From positions 1 to 64,000 of the forward strand of contig MGVE01000007.1 in the NCBI GenBank assembly GCA_001800315.1: 64,000 nt of DNA. Direction: 5' to 3'. The translations under genes were made by a program, and so were the position numbers. This document shows, piece after piece, positions 1 to 8,691 of the stretch. The notes beneath the pieces are model-generated. The model searched no databases. It was not told the origin of the DNA and saw nothing but the letters and a program-made list of their open reading frames with translations. This DNA is from Elusimicrobia bacterium RIFOXYA2_FULL_47_53. Lineage in GTDB: Bacteria > Elusimicrobiota > Endomicrobiia > Endomicrobiales > XYA2-FULL-47-53. How positions within the stretch are numbered: position 1 is the first letter of the stretch; each line of letters begins with the position of its first letter.

Positions 1-3000
1 AGGTGGTCGCTGTGATAGTAGTTAAGCTCCCCTGTGTTCTTCTTTGTGGCAACCAGTTTCCCGTTTGCGTATATGTTCTTTGTCGCGTTGCCGCCGGTAG
101 TCTCATATACCGTTCCTATATAAACCGAGATTGCTTCACTCCCGTTCGCAATGACGCGCTTCTTTACACGCTGGCCGCTGTAGTCGTAGGTGTATTCCTC
201 GCTGGTCCCATCGGCATTTACTACCTTTATCGGCCGGTTATCATAATCGTACTTTATCCAACGGTTATTGCTTATTACATGGTTCCCGTTGCTGTCTTTA
301 AGCAGGTTCCCGGCATACTGCCCTATCGCCTTTACTATATCGCTTATTGCGCTCATCTGTTCTACTTCCCCCAGACTCGCTCGCTGGGGCGACTGCGCCT
401 CATCGCCGCCTAAACTGTACGGCACCTGCACTACATCCCATCGCAGGCTCTGTAATACTGTCACCGCGCCGCTATACCCATAGTTTAACATCTTTCCGCC
501 GCCGAAACTTTTTCCTCTTACATTCTCACCGACTGTATCAGACGACTGCGTGCAGCTGCTGAAACTTACATCCCCGCTGGCTCCCACAAGCCGCGGCTCG
601 GGCCATTTAGCCTCATAGTTCAGCTTCGCATACACGCCTACTATATATACCGGGCTCCATGATGATTCCGCCCCATGTTCATCAACCACCTTCACACGCA
701 CCCCGTAACTGCCGGCCGATATCCAAGTGTGACTTGTTACCACCATTGAGCCGTTAGCATTCCACGGGCTTGTGCTATACACCACGCTGTCGCCCCAGTC
801 AACAACATAACAGATACTGTCCCCGTTTACATCCCACCCGTTGAAAGTATAGGCATGTGGCTCATTCATTGTCACAGATTCTTTTCCGCTCGGCAGTTTC
901 GGCTTGTCGGGGTTGTTGTTGGGCACTAAGGCATAGCGCGCGTATATTTCGCTATACGACAGCGCTCGCCCCCACAGGTTGAATTCATCCACCCTTCCGC
1001 TAAATCCACTACCTAATACTATGGTATTGCTGTTGCTCTCTATCTTACCGTTTGCCGTTGTTGATGACACAATGCTCCCGTTGATATATAATCTTACTAT
1101 GCTCCCATCATAGCTCAACGCTATATGCTTCCATACATTTGATCCCAGCCCGTATCCGGCAGCATAGCGCCAGCTGCCGCCTATATTTAATCCGGCGTTT
1201 ATATACCCGTTTGTGTCACAACTTATTGCAAAACTGCCGGCCTTTCCGGCTATCTCGCCGCTCGCGCCCAGGCTGCCGCGCATTGACCAGAACTCAATGG
1301 TCAAGGATTCGCGCGGTATCCCATAACTGCTTATACGCGCTGTGCCTACACCGTCAAAACTTAATCCCTGGCCGTAACTACCATTGCAATACGCCGCCCC
1401 GTTTAGTGTTAGCCCGCTTGCCGCGCCGTCAAACATCATACCAACAGCGCCGGCTGGACTGTCAGGATTAGTTTCTATATCACCGGTCCGGCTGTAGCTA
1501 TAGCATTTGGCTACATAACTGCCGGTACTAATGGCTACTATCAACCTGTTTAATTCATCATATATATATCCCTGGCTCATCCCACCGGCGCCGTCGCTTA
1601 TTCCTGTTATATTTCCAGCAAGGTCATAGCTGTACGCAAGGTTCTGCAAAGCCGCACCTGCTTTTACGGTATTCAGCAAAGAAAGCCGGCGGCTCTGGCT
1701 GTTATAGCCGTAGGTAGTTACCACCCCGTTGCCAAAGTTTAATGAACTCAATTTGCCGTGACTTGTGTTATCGTAACCGAAGCTCGCGTATGTCACCAGG
1801 TTATCGCCGCTCTTTACGGCGCTCAACGCATTGCCGCTATATTCCATATTCACGCTATCATTATCAGGGTATGTAAGCTTTGTTTCCCGCCCAAGCAAGT
1901 CATATTCATTGGATGTCACATACTGCCCGCCGCCGTTAAGCTCGCTAAGCTGCCTTACCTTCCTGACATTGCGCCCGAACTCGTCATACGCAAACATCGT
2001 TATCCCGCTTGCGTCTCGCACGCTGGCAAGCCGACCTGCTCCATTTGCCGTGCTGTCGTATACATAATATATATTTGAACCAGCTTCGGGATAGCTTTTC
2101 TGCGTTATTCGCCCAAGGTTGTCGTAAGTCATTGTTGACACATTCAACCGGCTGTCAGTCTGTCTCAGCAAATTTCCGTTTATGTCGTACTCGTACAGCC
2201 AGTACCCCATAGCAGGGTCGCTCATACTCGTTTTTCTGCCAAGACTGTCATATCCTATTTCAGTAACTTCACTCTTTGAATTTGTTATGCCGGTAAGATT
2301 GTCCGCAAGGTTGTAAGCGTACCTGGTTATGTATTCCTCGCAATCATTGTGTTCATGCACTTCCAATATTCGCCCGTAACCATCCTTCACATAGTCCTTT
2401 ACCTGCGCCTGCACTGAACCGTCGGCGACATTGTTAAATGTCACGGTTTCATTCCATCCGTCATAACTATGCTGGGTTTCACCGCCGTCAGGCGCCGTCA
2501 GCTTCGTCAGCCTGCCAAACACATCATACAACGCCACACTGTGCGCCGCATCCGCGACCGGCTCGCGGAACCCAACAGCAGAACCCGTTATCCTAGGCAG
2601 GTAGCTTCGCTCCACCAGCCCAAGAGCGTTATATGTCACTTCCCCGGATATCATTTGGCTGCCTTCCTGCGCTGGACTTAACTTGTTTATTGTCCGGCCG
2701 AGACCGTCAATGTATTCATAGGTGTCCAATGTCTTTGCAGGATTAAGACGGGTTTTCTCGCATATCATATGCGGGGGGCCGGCAGGGTTTATGCTATATG
2801 CGTATAATGTCTCGGAACCGCAGGGCCCCGTCGTTGAAAGCGGGCGCATAAATATATCATACACGCTAACGGTTTTCTGTCCGTTAATATCCGTGTGCTC
2901 CACAACCGCGCCGGCGTTATTGTAGGTAAAGCTCTCTCGCTGACCTGCCGAGTTGGTAATGGTTGAAACATACTGGTAAAAATTGGTTTCATAATCCTTA

Positions 3001-6000
3001 ACAATCCTGTTGCCCTGCGCGCCGCCGCTCTCCACCCACCTTGCATCGCGTTCTTCAACCATATTACCGAACTGGTCATACACATATTCCGAAACCGGAT
3101 TGGCCCCATTATCATTATACGCCTCTTGCCGGGTAAGGTTACCCTTTAGGGGCGGAATATTCCTTGCCGTGGCTCCATCATAATAATACCATCGCTCAGA
3201 CACTGTGTTCCCTAACGCATCGGCAAGCCTTGTGTGCGCCGGCAAACCCATTATATAGGCATCGGGATAATACGCGTAGTCCGTGAAAGCAACCTTTAAC
3301 GGCGTATCATCGCCAGAAGTTGTCACCCTGGTTACATTACCATACGAATCATATTCGTAAGCTGTTTCCGTTGCGCGCTGTGTTGTCCCAAAAAGCCTGC
3401 GCGTGACACGCCGCAAATGCGGAAAATACACCCCTAAATTAAATATTGTGTCATATTCGTATATCTCTTCCGAAAAAAGACTGCCATCAGCGTTGTATAA
3501 CTTCCTGTTATCCACCCTCCCCTTATAAAGTATGGTTCCGTATGAAATATCCTCGTCCTGAAGGTATTTGGTAATCTGGTAGTTAAATAACGCGTCATTA
3601 GAAGGATTTACCGTTTTTTCAGTCACATACTTAAAACCGAGAAACTCCCGCTCAGCCGGAGTGCCACGCCTGCATTTACCGCCGCTGTATTCATAAACCT
3701 TTTTCGCATAGTTGCCTCTTCCGTCACCGGTCTTAACGGAGCTTACCACAAAAACAGGCAGATGCATATCCACAGTCCGCTCGGCACTCTGCGTGTATGT
3801 AATTTCCGTCGTGCCGCCTAAACCGTTTGTTATTTTGCTAAGTAGAGGGCGGGGAGTTAAAATATTCCTAATAACATCAAAAAAGTTATCAGCTCTGTGT
3901 TTCCTGACATGATCCGGCGTCCCATCCCCATTAAAATCAACCATAGCAACTTCCGAGTGCTTTTGACTCCCGCTGTTGTCAGTATAGCAGGAAGCAGAGT
4001 CATAATAGTCGCCTGACGCATTGATATCAACCTTGGGGGCAAATCCTTTCCCTGTGTTATATCGCACCGAAAACACCGACGAATTCCTGTGTTTTAATAC
4101 ATGATCCGGCAGGCCGTCGCCGTTTATATCCATAAATCCAACTTCCGCATGATTTGTTGAACCATCATTATAAGTGTAGCATAAGTCATCGGGAATCACT
4201 CCAAAATCGTTGGCACCTATAGCCCACTGTTCTTCATCAGCGAAGCCGCTTCCGGTATTCAGCCTGACTTGGAAATAATCGTTATCCCTGTGTTTTCGCA
4301 CATGGTCAGGCAGGCCGTCGCCGTTTATATCCATAAACCCAACTTCTGTATGATTCTGCGAGTCATTAACATATGTTGAACTCAAATCCCATGTATCGCC
4401 GGCCACGGGCCATGGCACCCATGCGGCAAAACCACTACCTGTGTTCAACCGAATGTAAAAGCTACTGTTACCGGCACATTTCATTACATGATCAGGCAGG
4501 CCGTCGCCGTTTATTTCTGTCATATCAACCTGAACCCTGTAGGTAGGACCGTCTTTGAATGTAAACTTTAAATCGTCCGGAAGATAAAAATCATCCCCGG
4601 CTATACCCCATGTTTCCGCGTATCCAAACCCGTTGCCAAGGTTTTTCCTGACTGAGAAATTGTTTTCGTCCCTGTGCTTACGCACATGGTCCGGCAGGCC
4701 GTCCCCTGTAATATCAAGCATTGCTATTTCAGTATGTGTTGCGGTGCTATTTGAGTCAGTATATTCCAAACCCAGATCCCAGATATCCGCCGGAGCGGTC
4801 CATGAAATCTTTTCTGCAAAAAACGAAGAACTGTTATTAAGACGGATATAAAAATTATCCTGGTAGGTACTCTCTTCATTGTCCCTTCTGTGCTTTAAGA
4901 TATGGTCCGGCAAACCGTCGCCGTTTATATCCATAAACCCAACTTCTGTATGATCTGTAGAACCTTCATGGAAAGTATAACCAAGATCATCGGGTGAAGT
5001 GAAGTCTTCGCCGGGAATGAAACTGCAGCCTGGCGCAGAAAATCCCTCTACAATCTGATCATAGTTAAAACTTGTTGTATAGAGCACCGAAACGCCATCG
5101 CTGCCAATTTCGCTTATTGAGCTTAGTAGGGACAAGTTAGAAGCCGTGAGGCTGTAATTCAACTCATATTTTTTTAACAAGGCGCCATTACTGTAAACCC
5201 ATATATATTTCAGCCTTTTGTTTATTGTCTGTTTGACTCCTGCACGATAGTTTGTTATTACATCCGGACGGTCGTTCTGTTCAATCTCAAAATTTACCTG
5301 GTATTTTGGTCCTATGTCTGCAACTCCGTTAATGTCTTCATGGCCGGTATATTGTATATAGTCAGAGATATTTTGGTAATATGAAGGAGCCGCATGTAAC
5401 ACATTATTAGTATATGTAGCGTTGGGATAATTATATGCGATAAAATTGCCATTGGTATCCTTAACTTTCGTCAGCCCCCAGTGAAAAAATCTGAACACTC
5501 CCGTAGAAATTTCTTTTTTAACAAGCCCTTCAAAAACATAGGTTTTGCCGCTCTTGTCGGCGGCAACCCACTTTAAAGCCCCGTCCGCACTCGTGTAATA
5601 ACAACGAAACCTGGTAAAAGCCGACTCCAGAGAAGGCCTATACTCACAGAAAGCCCCTGCAGCATCACTACCTTCCCCGACTTTTACAAGCTCATCGCTT
5701 CCACCGCCAAGCGTATATACAAAAATGTCGTTTGTCCCGGATAATGTGTCATCATATTTTGGAATGCCATTTTTAGTACTCCTGTGTATAGACCCAAAAC
5801 TTAAATCCCAGCCGCTGCCAATCCAGCCGTTCCCCGCCTGGGAATTATAAATAAGCCTAAGGTCGGGCTGTAGCCCGTTACGGCCCGCCGGAATTTTTAT
5901 CGGGTATTCATACATAAAAGCGCCGGTATATAACCCGGCGCTCGCGGAACCGGCAGGAGTAATATTGCCGGGGTTCCCTCCAGACATTTCAGTGGCCCCG

Positions 6001-6059
6001 ACACGCATTTGGAATGCCGCTACAAGCAACACAATGAATGCTAAATATTTTTTGTTCAT
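1..6059 (-). CDS. SpvB/YD-repeat/RHS giant protein, copy A (3' end beyond window)
   Basis: About 2019 codons are open from the ATG at 6059 to the window edge with no stop, so the C-terminal tip is missing. A signal peptide comes first (MNKKYLAFIVLLVAAF). Next is an SpvB/TcdB-type N-terminal domain (GLYTGAF, PAGRNGLQP, YNSQAGNGW), then six FG-GAP-like units (NGDGLPDHV) around residues 350-720, long YD repeats, a LamG-like domain near 1540-1700, a PKD-like domain near 1720-1800, and the start of the RHS core. It is collinear with the complete copy at 8691-15764 and in the same relative frame at both ends, which argues against frameshifts. The start has a purine-rich SD (CAGGGGGAT) and lies 17 nt after the S74 partner gene, so they form one transcript. 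By family it is a secreted surface or toxin-delivery polymorphic protein; the cargo cannot be seen here. Confidence 0.9.
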   Translation of the reverse strand, partial: MNKKYLAFIVLLVAAFQMRVGATEMSGGNPGNITPAGSASAGLYTGAFMYEYPIKIPAGRNGLQPDLRLIYNSQAGNGWIGSGWDLSFGSIHRSTKNGIPKYDDTLSGTNDIFVYTLGGGSDELVKVGEGSDAAGAFCEYRPSLESAFTRFRCYYTSADGALKWVAADKSGKTYVFEGLVKKEISTGVFRFFHWGLTKVKDTNGNFIAYNYPNATYTNNVLHAAPSYYQNISDYIQYTGHEDINGVADIGPKYQVNFEIEQNDRPDVITNYRAGVKQTINKRLKYIWVYSNGALLKKYELNYSLTASNLSLLSSISEIGSDGVSVLYTTSFNYDQIVEGFSAPGCSFIPGEDFTSPDDLGYTFHEGSTDHTEVGFMDINGDGLPDHILKHRRDNEESTYQDNFYIRLNNSSSFFAEKISWTAPADIWDLGLEYTDSNSTATHTEIAMLDITGDGLPDHVRKHRDENNFSVRKNLGNGFGYAETWGIAGDDFYLPDDLKFTFKDGPTYRVQVDMTEINGDGLPDHVMKCAGNSSFYIRLNTGSGFAAWVPWPVAGDTWDLSSTYVNDSQNHTEVGFMDINGDGLPDHVRKHRDNDYFQVRLNTGSGFADEEQWAIGANDFGVIPDDLCYTYNDGSTNHAEVGFMDINGDGLPDHVLKHRNSSVFSVRYNTGKGFAPKVDINASGDYYDSASCYTDNSGSQKHSEVAMVDFNGDGTPDHVRKHRADNFFDVIRNILTPRPLLSKITNGLGGTTEITYTQSAERTVDMHLPVFVVSSVKTGDGRGNYAKKVYEYSGGKCRRGTPAEREFLGFKYVTEKTVNPSNDALFNYQITKYLQDEDISYGTILYKGRVDNRKLYNADGSLFSEEIYEYDTIFNLGVYFPHLRRVTRRLFGTTQRATETAYEYDSYGNVTRVTTSGDDTPLKVAFTDYAYYPDAYIMGLPAHTRLADALGNTVSERWYYYDGATARNIPPLKGNLTRQEAYNDNGANPVSEYVYDQFGNMVEERDARWVESGGAQGNRIVKDYETNFYQYVSTITNSAGQRESFTYNNAGAVVEHTDINGQKTVSVYDIFMRPLSTTGPCGSETLYAYSINPAGPPHMICEKTRLNPAKTLDTYEYIDGLGRTINKLSPAQEGSQMISGEVTYNALGLVERSYLPRITGSAVGFREPVADAAHSVALYDVFGRLTKLTAPDGGETQHSYDGWNETVTFNNVADGSVQAQVKDYVKDGYGRILEVHEHNDCEEYITRYAYNLADNLTGITNSKSEVTEIGYDSLGRKTSMSDPAMGYWLYEYDINGNLLRQTDSRLNVSTMTYDNLGRITQKSYPEAGSNIYYVYDSTANGAGRLASVRDASGITMFAYDEFGRNVRKVRQLSELNGGGQYVTSNEYDLLGRETKLTYPDNDSVNMEYSGNALSAVKSGDNLVTYASFGYDNTSHGKLSSLNFGNGVVTTYGYNSQSRRLSLLNTVKAGAALQNLAYSYDLAGNITGISDGAGGMSQGYIYDELNRLIVAISTGSYVAKCYSYSRTGDIETNPDSPAGAVGMMFDGAASGLTLNGAAYCNGSYGQGLSFDGVGTARISSYGIPRESLTIEFWSMRGSLGASGEIAGKAGSFAISCDTNGYINAGLNIGGSWRYAAGYGLGSNVWKHIALSYDGSIVRLYINGSIVSSTTANGKIESNSNTIVLGSGFSGRVDEFNLWGRALSYSEIYARYALVPNNNPDKPKLPSGKESVTMNEPHAYTFNGWDVNGDSICYVVDWGDSVVYSTSPWNANGSMVVTSHTWISAGSYGVRVKVVDEHGAESSWSPVYIVGVYAKLNYEAKWPEPRLVGASGDVSFSSCTQSSDTVGENVRGKSFGGGKMLNYGYSGAVTVLQSLRWDVVQVPYSLGGDEAQSPQRASLGEVEQMSAISDIVKAIGQYAGNLLKDSNGNHVISNNRWIKYDYDNRPIKVVNADGTSEEYTYDYSGQRVKKRVIANGSEAISVYIGTVYETTGGNATKNIYANGKLVATKKNTGELNYYHSDH
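3897..4932 (-). repeat. Six tandem FG-GAP-type units within RHS copy A
   Basis: Six diverged units of about 200 bp recur near 3.9, 4.1, 4.3, 4.5, 4.7 and 4.9 kb. Each carries a recognisable core on the plus strand (GGCAGGCCGTCGCCGTTTAT and variants) that encodes an NGDGLPDHV calcium-loop motif. This is the pattern of FG-GAP/VCBS beta-propeller blades in SpvB-type proteins. The second RHS copy has propeller units too, but of a different subtype (FADVNGDG..D.V). Confidence 0.8.
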
Positions 6060-6076
6060 GTAATCCCCCTGCCGGA

Positions 6077-7828
6077 TTATCTGTTTAATTTAAGCGCCGC
6101 TATCTCTTTTTTCAATGCCATTATCTCCGCCTGATGCTCCTGAATTGCCTTAAACATTACCGCTACAAGCCTGTTAAATGCAATCCCTTTGTAGCCATCC
6201 ACTCTCGTTTCCACAAGAGCGGGAAATTGCCCCTCCAACTGCTGAGCGCTGAAACCTATTTCCTGGGCATCAAGATATGTCGGGATTTCGGTTGTTTCAA
6301 TATCCTGGTATTTTACACGCTCAACACCTTTTTCGTCGTGCTCAACAATCTTGTTAGCTTTTTGAGGAAGCATATCTTTTGTGAATATTTTGCTTTTGTC
6401 CCAGTTGTATTTTATAATCTTTACCTGGCTAATTTTATCCAGAACACTGTCATTGAACTCACTAATGTTTTGTTTGAGCCTTTCATCCGATGTTAAATTG
6501 AAAGCAGGTGCAACCATCTGGCCGGAGGCATAAATAATTCCTCCAACCTCCAGATTGGCCCCATGCACCAATCCTGTCTGATTTATCACAACACTCCCTG
6601 ATTTACATACCTTCATACTTTTTATCCAGTTTCCGCCACCGCTGTCATTCCATATTTCCAATGCCTGACCGCCATTTTGTGTATTAAAAGTATCATCAAC
6701 AATGCTCTTGATCACACTACCATTGCCAATATTTAACCCAATACCACTTCCAAAAACCGCTGCGTTTGCCCCAGGATTATTAAATTTTACGGGCTCTGTG
6801 TATCCATTCGCAACATTGTCAACAACTGTGAACTTTTTATCAGGCGTATCTGTCCCTATTCCAACATAACCGTTGGATTTCCAGATACCGTAGCCGCCAA
6901 AGCTGACATTATTAGTATTTAACTCCAGTATCCCGCTGCCCGCCGCAAGCTTCATATTTCTCGCGCCATCTGTATTTATGGAAAGGCGCAAACCGTCATC
7001 ATTTCCTATATATATCCTTCCACCGTTATATGCGCTGCCAAAACTGCCCACACCACCCCAAACGGTGAGTTTTTCTGCCGGGCTTGTCGTCCCGATTCCA
7101 ACCTTTCCTGACGCGGCATTAAGATACACATCACCGGTAGCGTTTGATATTTCTATCGGCGTGCTTTCAACACCGTTGTTAAAGCGGCCCAAAACAATAT
7201 TGCCGTTATTTCCCCTGACTCTTAAATACCCTTTTAAGCTTGTTGCGGAAGGTACTGCCCCAACCGCGCCAAGATGAAAATTTAATCCTCCGCCTGTCGC
7301 CGCTCCTGCAGTATAAAAAACACTTAGCCCTTCACTATATGGTAAATTACTTGAATAAAGCAAACTGTCGCCGCGCGAGTCCAGTTTATTTGTCACCAGC
7401 GTTTGCCCAACATTAAAATCCCCGACACTTCCAAGCGAATAAGGCGAGGCGCCAAGTGTCTGCCTCTCGGTCATTTCCGCTTCCGCGTCAACAGAAATAC
7501 CCAAATAATACTGTTCGTCAAAAGTTACGGAATCTAAAGCAATATTCGGCGGATTTATTAATTGCGCCCCCTGCCCGAGTTGAATATTTAATAAACCGGT
7601 AGTTCCAAGATCAACACCTAAATGCTTTTCGGCAAATACAAGCGCATTACTCGCGTCATAGACTTTCAAAGTTATGTCATGGGATCCGGTTATAGGCGTT
7701 ACCCCATCCGTTTGAGTCAACTTACCCTGCACATTTACTTTCTTTAAACCTGACACAGCATTGCCCGCCAGAACCATGGCCACTACAAGAAACACAAAAC
7801 ATCTTTTTACCAAACCACCAATGCGCAT
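6077..7828 (-). CDS. Secreted fibre-like protein with C-terminal S74 self-cleaving chaperone domain
   Basis: 583 residues with an N-terminal signal segment (FVFLVVAMVLAGNAVSG). The first ~150 residues form a domain shared with the 15807-16880 protein (VNVQGKLT, ITGSHDITLKVYDA, FDEQYYLGISVD, SLGSVGDFNVGQTL). The middle has VGIGT.TP..KLTV repeats typical of trimeric fibre stems. The C terminus from residue 447 reads SDERLKQNI, matching the S74 intramolecular chaperone motif with Ser447-Asp448 and Lys452, and ends in a predicted coiled coil (EIMALKKEIAALK). In phage tailspikes this domain directs trimerisation and then cleaves itself off. The gene is followed after 17 nt by RHS copy A. The start has an AGGGAGGGG SD. 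A trimeric surface protein working with the RHS product is an inference. Confidence 0.85.
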   Translation of the reverse strand: MRIGGLVKRCFVFLVVAMVLAGNAVSGLKKVNVQGKLTQTDGVTPITGSHDITLKVYDASNALVFAEKHLGVDLGTTGLLNIQLGQGAQLINPPNIALDSVTFDEQYYLGISVDAEAEMTERQTLGASPYSLGSVGDFNVGQTLVTNKLDSRGDSLLYSSNLPYSEGLSVFYTAGAATGGGLNFHLGAVGAVPSATSLKGYLRVRGNNGNIVLGRFNNGVESTPIEISNATGDVYLNAASGKVGIGTTSPAEKLTVWGGVGSFGSAYNGGRIYIGNDDGLRLSINTDGARNMKLAAGSGILELNTNNVSFGGYGIWKSNGYVGIGTDTPDKKFTVVDNVANGYTEPVKFNNPGANAAVFGSGIGLNIGNGSVIKSIVDDTFNTQNGGQALEIWNDSGGGNWIKSMKVCKSGSVVINQTGLVHGANLEVGGIIYASGQMVAPAFNLTSDERLKQNISEFNDSVLDKISQVKIIKYNWDKSKIFTKDMLPQKANKIVEHDEKGVERVKYQDIETTEIPTYLDAQEIGFSAQQLEGQFPALVETRVDGYKGIAFNRLVAVMFKAIQEHQAEIMALKKEIAALKLNR

Positions 7829-7883
7829 ATACCCCTCCCTGTTTTAAATATTCTATCTTTTACCCGACGGTTTTAAACCAAAT

Positions 7884-7961
7884 CCTGCGAAGGCGAAGTG
7901 ATAACAAGCAACTTGCGTTTCTCTGAACGCAAATAATCCCGCCTTGGCGGGATTTCGCAGG
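7884..7961 (-). promoter_or_regulatory. Hairpin cluster in the leader of cassette 1
   Basis: An 8-bp outer stem (CCTGCGAA at 7884-7891 with TTCGCAGG at 7954-7961) encloses two perfect hairpins: 7913-7932 (7-bp arms TTGCGTT/AACGCAA) and 7936-7953 (8-bp arms ATCCCGCC/GGCGGGAT). The second hairpin abuts the outer stem, giving a three-way-junction shape. It lies 56-133 nt upstream of the S74 gene start, so it could be a structured 5' leader. It could equally be part of a dispersed palindromic repeat. Confidence 0.4.
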
Positions 7962-8041
7962 TTCTCCTTCTTATCTTCTCTCCTTATCCGTAAAATACTG
8001 TGTGAATCAATGTTTTCGCCTTGCTTCTGTGTAGTTATAAA

Positions 8042-8228
8042 GTTTGATAGTTTTCGCAATTGCCGCTTTGATGTGCCTAATTGCCGATTGATTTTCGTTA
8101 CTTCGGTTGCGCATGTCTGAAACCCTGCTCCGATATGATGTTGAATCTGGGTGCAGGGTTGAGTTCGCAACCGCCGAAAATCATACCGGCAATTGCATCA
8201 CCAGCGGCAAGGCGAAAAGCTGTCAAAC
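8042..8228. repeat. 187-bp imperfect fold-back (long inverted repeat)
   Basis: The left arm (8042-8128) and the reverse complement of the right arm (8153-8228) align along their full length with small gaps. They share blocks GTTTGA, TTTTCGC, TTGCCGCT, AATTGCCG, GATTTTCG, GGTTGCG and ACCCTGC. The loop is 24 nt. This is the layout of a MITE-like or foldback element, or of a large structured RNA. No terminal target duplication was obvious. Confidence 0.6.
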
Positions 8229-8406
8229 TGCCCTATAGAAATTTTACTGTTTCCATTATTTGCTTAAACTGACTTCCTGACTCCGCCCCCTTGGCTTTAT
8301 ATATTATTATCCCCCTATTGCAATTATTATGTTTGTTGTTATATGTCCTATTATTAATGATGAAAACATAATCGTCCCCAAAGCCCTGCCTATCCATGAA
8401 TGCTAA

Positions 8407-8691
8407 CTACATTCCAAAAATAATTTCCTTGTGGTATGGCCTTAAAAATAAAACTATTTGCATAATTATTGTCATTATTACACAAAAAATAAAAAGTCCG
8501 ATTTCATATTTTTCCTTCATGTTTAATTTTTTTCCTTGGGGTCTGTTATGATAAATTAAGAAATATAACAAAATACCAAATAGAATAGTCGGTATTATCA
8601 TTGGTGCAATATTTCTTTCAAGCAAGTAATTCCCGACTGGGCCTATAATATTTTCTATTAATCTATTCTTAGGATTTTCAAAATATTCCAT
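8407..8691 (-). CDS. Small two-helix membrane protein, candidate RHS immunity protein
   Basis: 94 residues with two predicted membrane helices, near residues 28-48 (IAPMIIPTILFGILLYFLIY) and 65-85 (IGLFIFCVIMTIIMQIVLFL), and a charged loop between. Its ATG overlaps the stop codon of the RHS gene in a TAATG arrangement, and an SD (AAGGAG) lies inside the 3' end of the RHS gene. Translation is therefore probably coupled. I recognise no family. A cognate immunity gene directly after a polymorphic RHS tip is the standard arrangement, and membrane immunity proteins are typical for membrane-active toxins, so the role is inferred from position and topology only. Confidence 0.7.
   Translation of the reverse strand: MEYFENPKNRLIENIIGPVGNYLLERNIAPMIIPTILFGILLYFLIYHNRPQGKKLNMKEKYEIGLFIFCVIMTIIMQIVLFLRPYHKEIIFGM

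Larger units (their letters stand above)
7829..8406. other. Intergenic region between RHS cassettes: structured leader plus fold-back
   Basis: No convincing gene. The reading frames here look like chance translations of repeat DNA. Two structured parts are visible: a hairpin cluster at 7884-7961 and a long fold-back at 8042-8228. The last ~170 bp (8230-8406) are AT-rich and hold nothing I recognise. The promoter of cassette 1 presumably lies here, but I could not place it with confidence. Confidence 0.6.

Noticed and set aside
3897-4932. Regular ~200-bp repeats considered as a CRISPR or satellite array
   Set aside because: The repeats are in frame with a large coding sequence and encode calcium-loop propeller motifs; spacing and divergence do not fit CRISPR.
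7853-8170. 105-codon open frame on the minus strand in the inter-cassette region
   Set aside because: It reads straight through the hairpin cluster and half of the fold-back, has no SD and has a chance-like composition. Better explained as repeat DNA.
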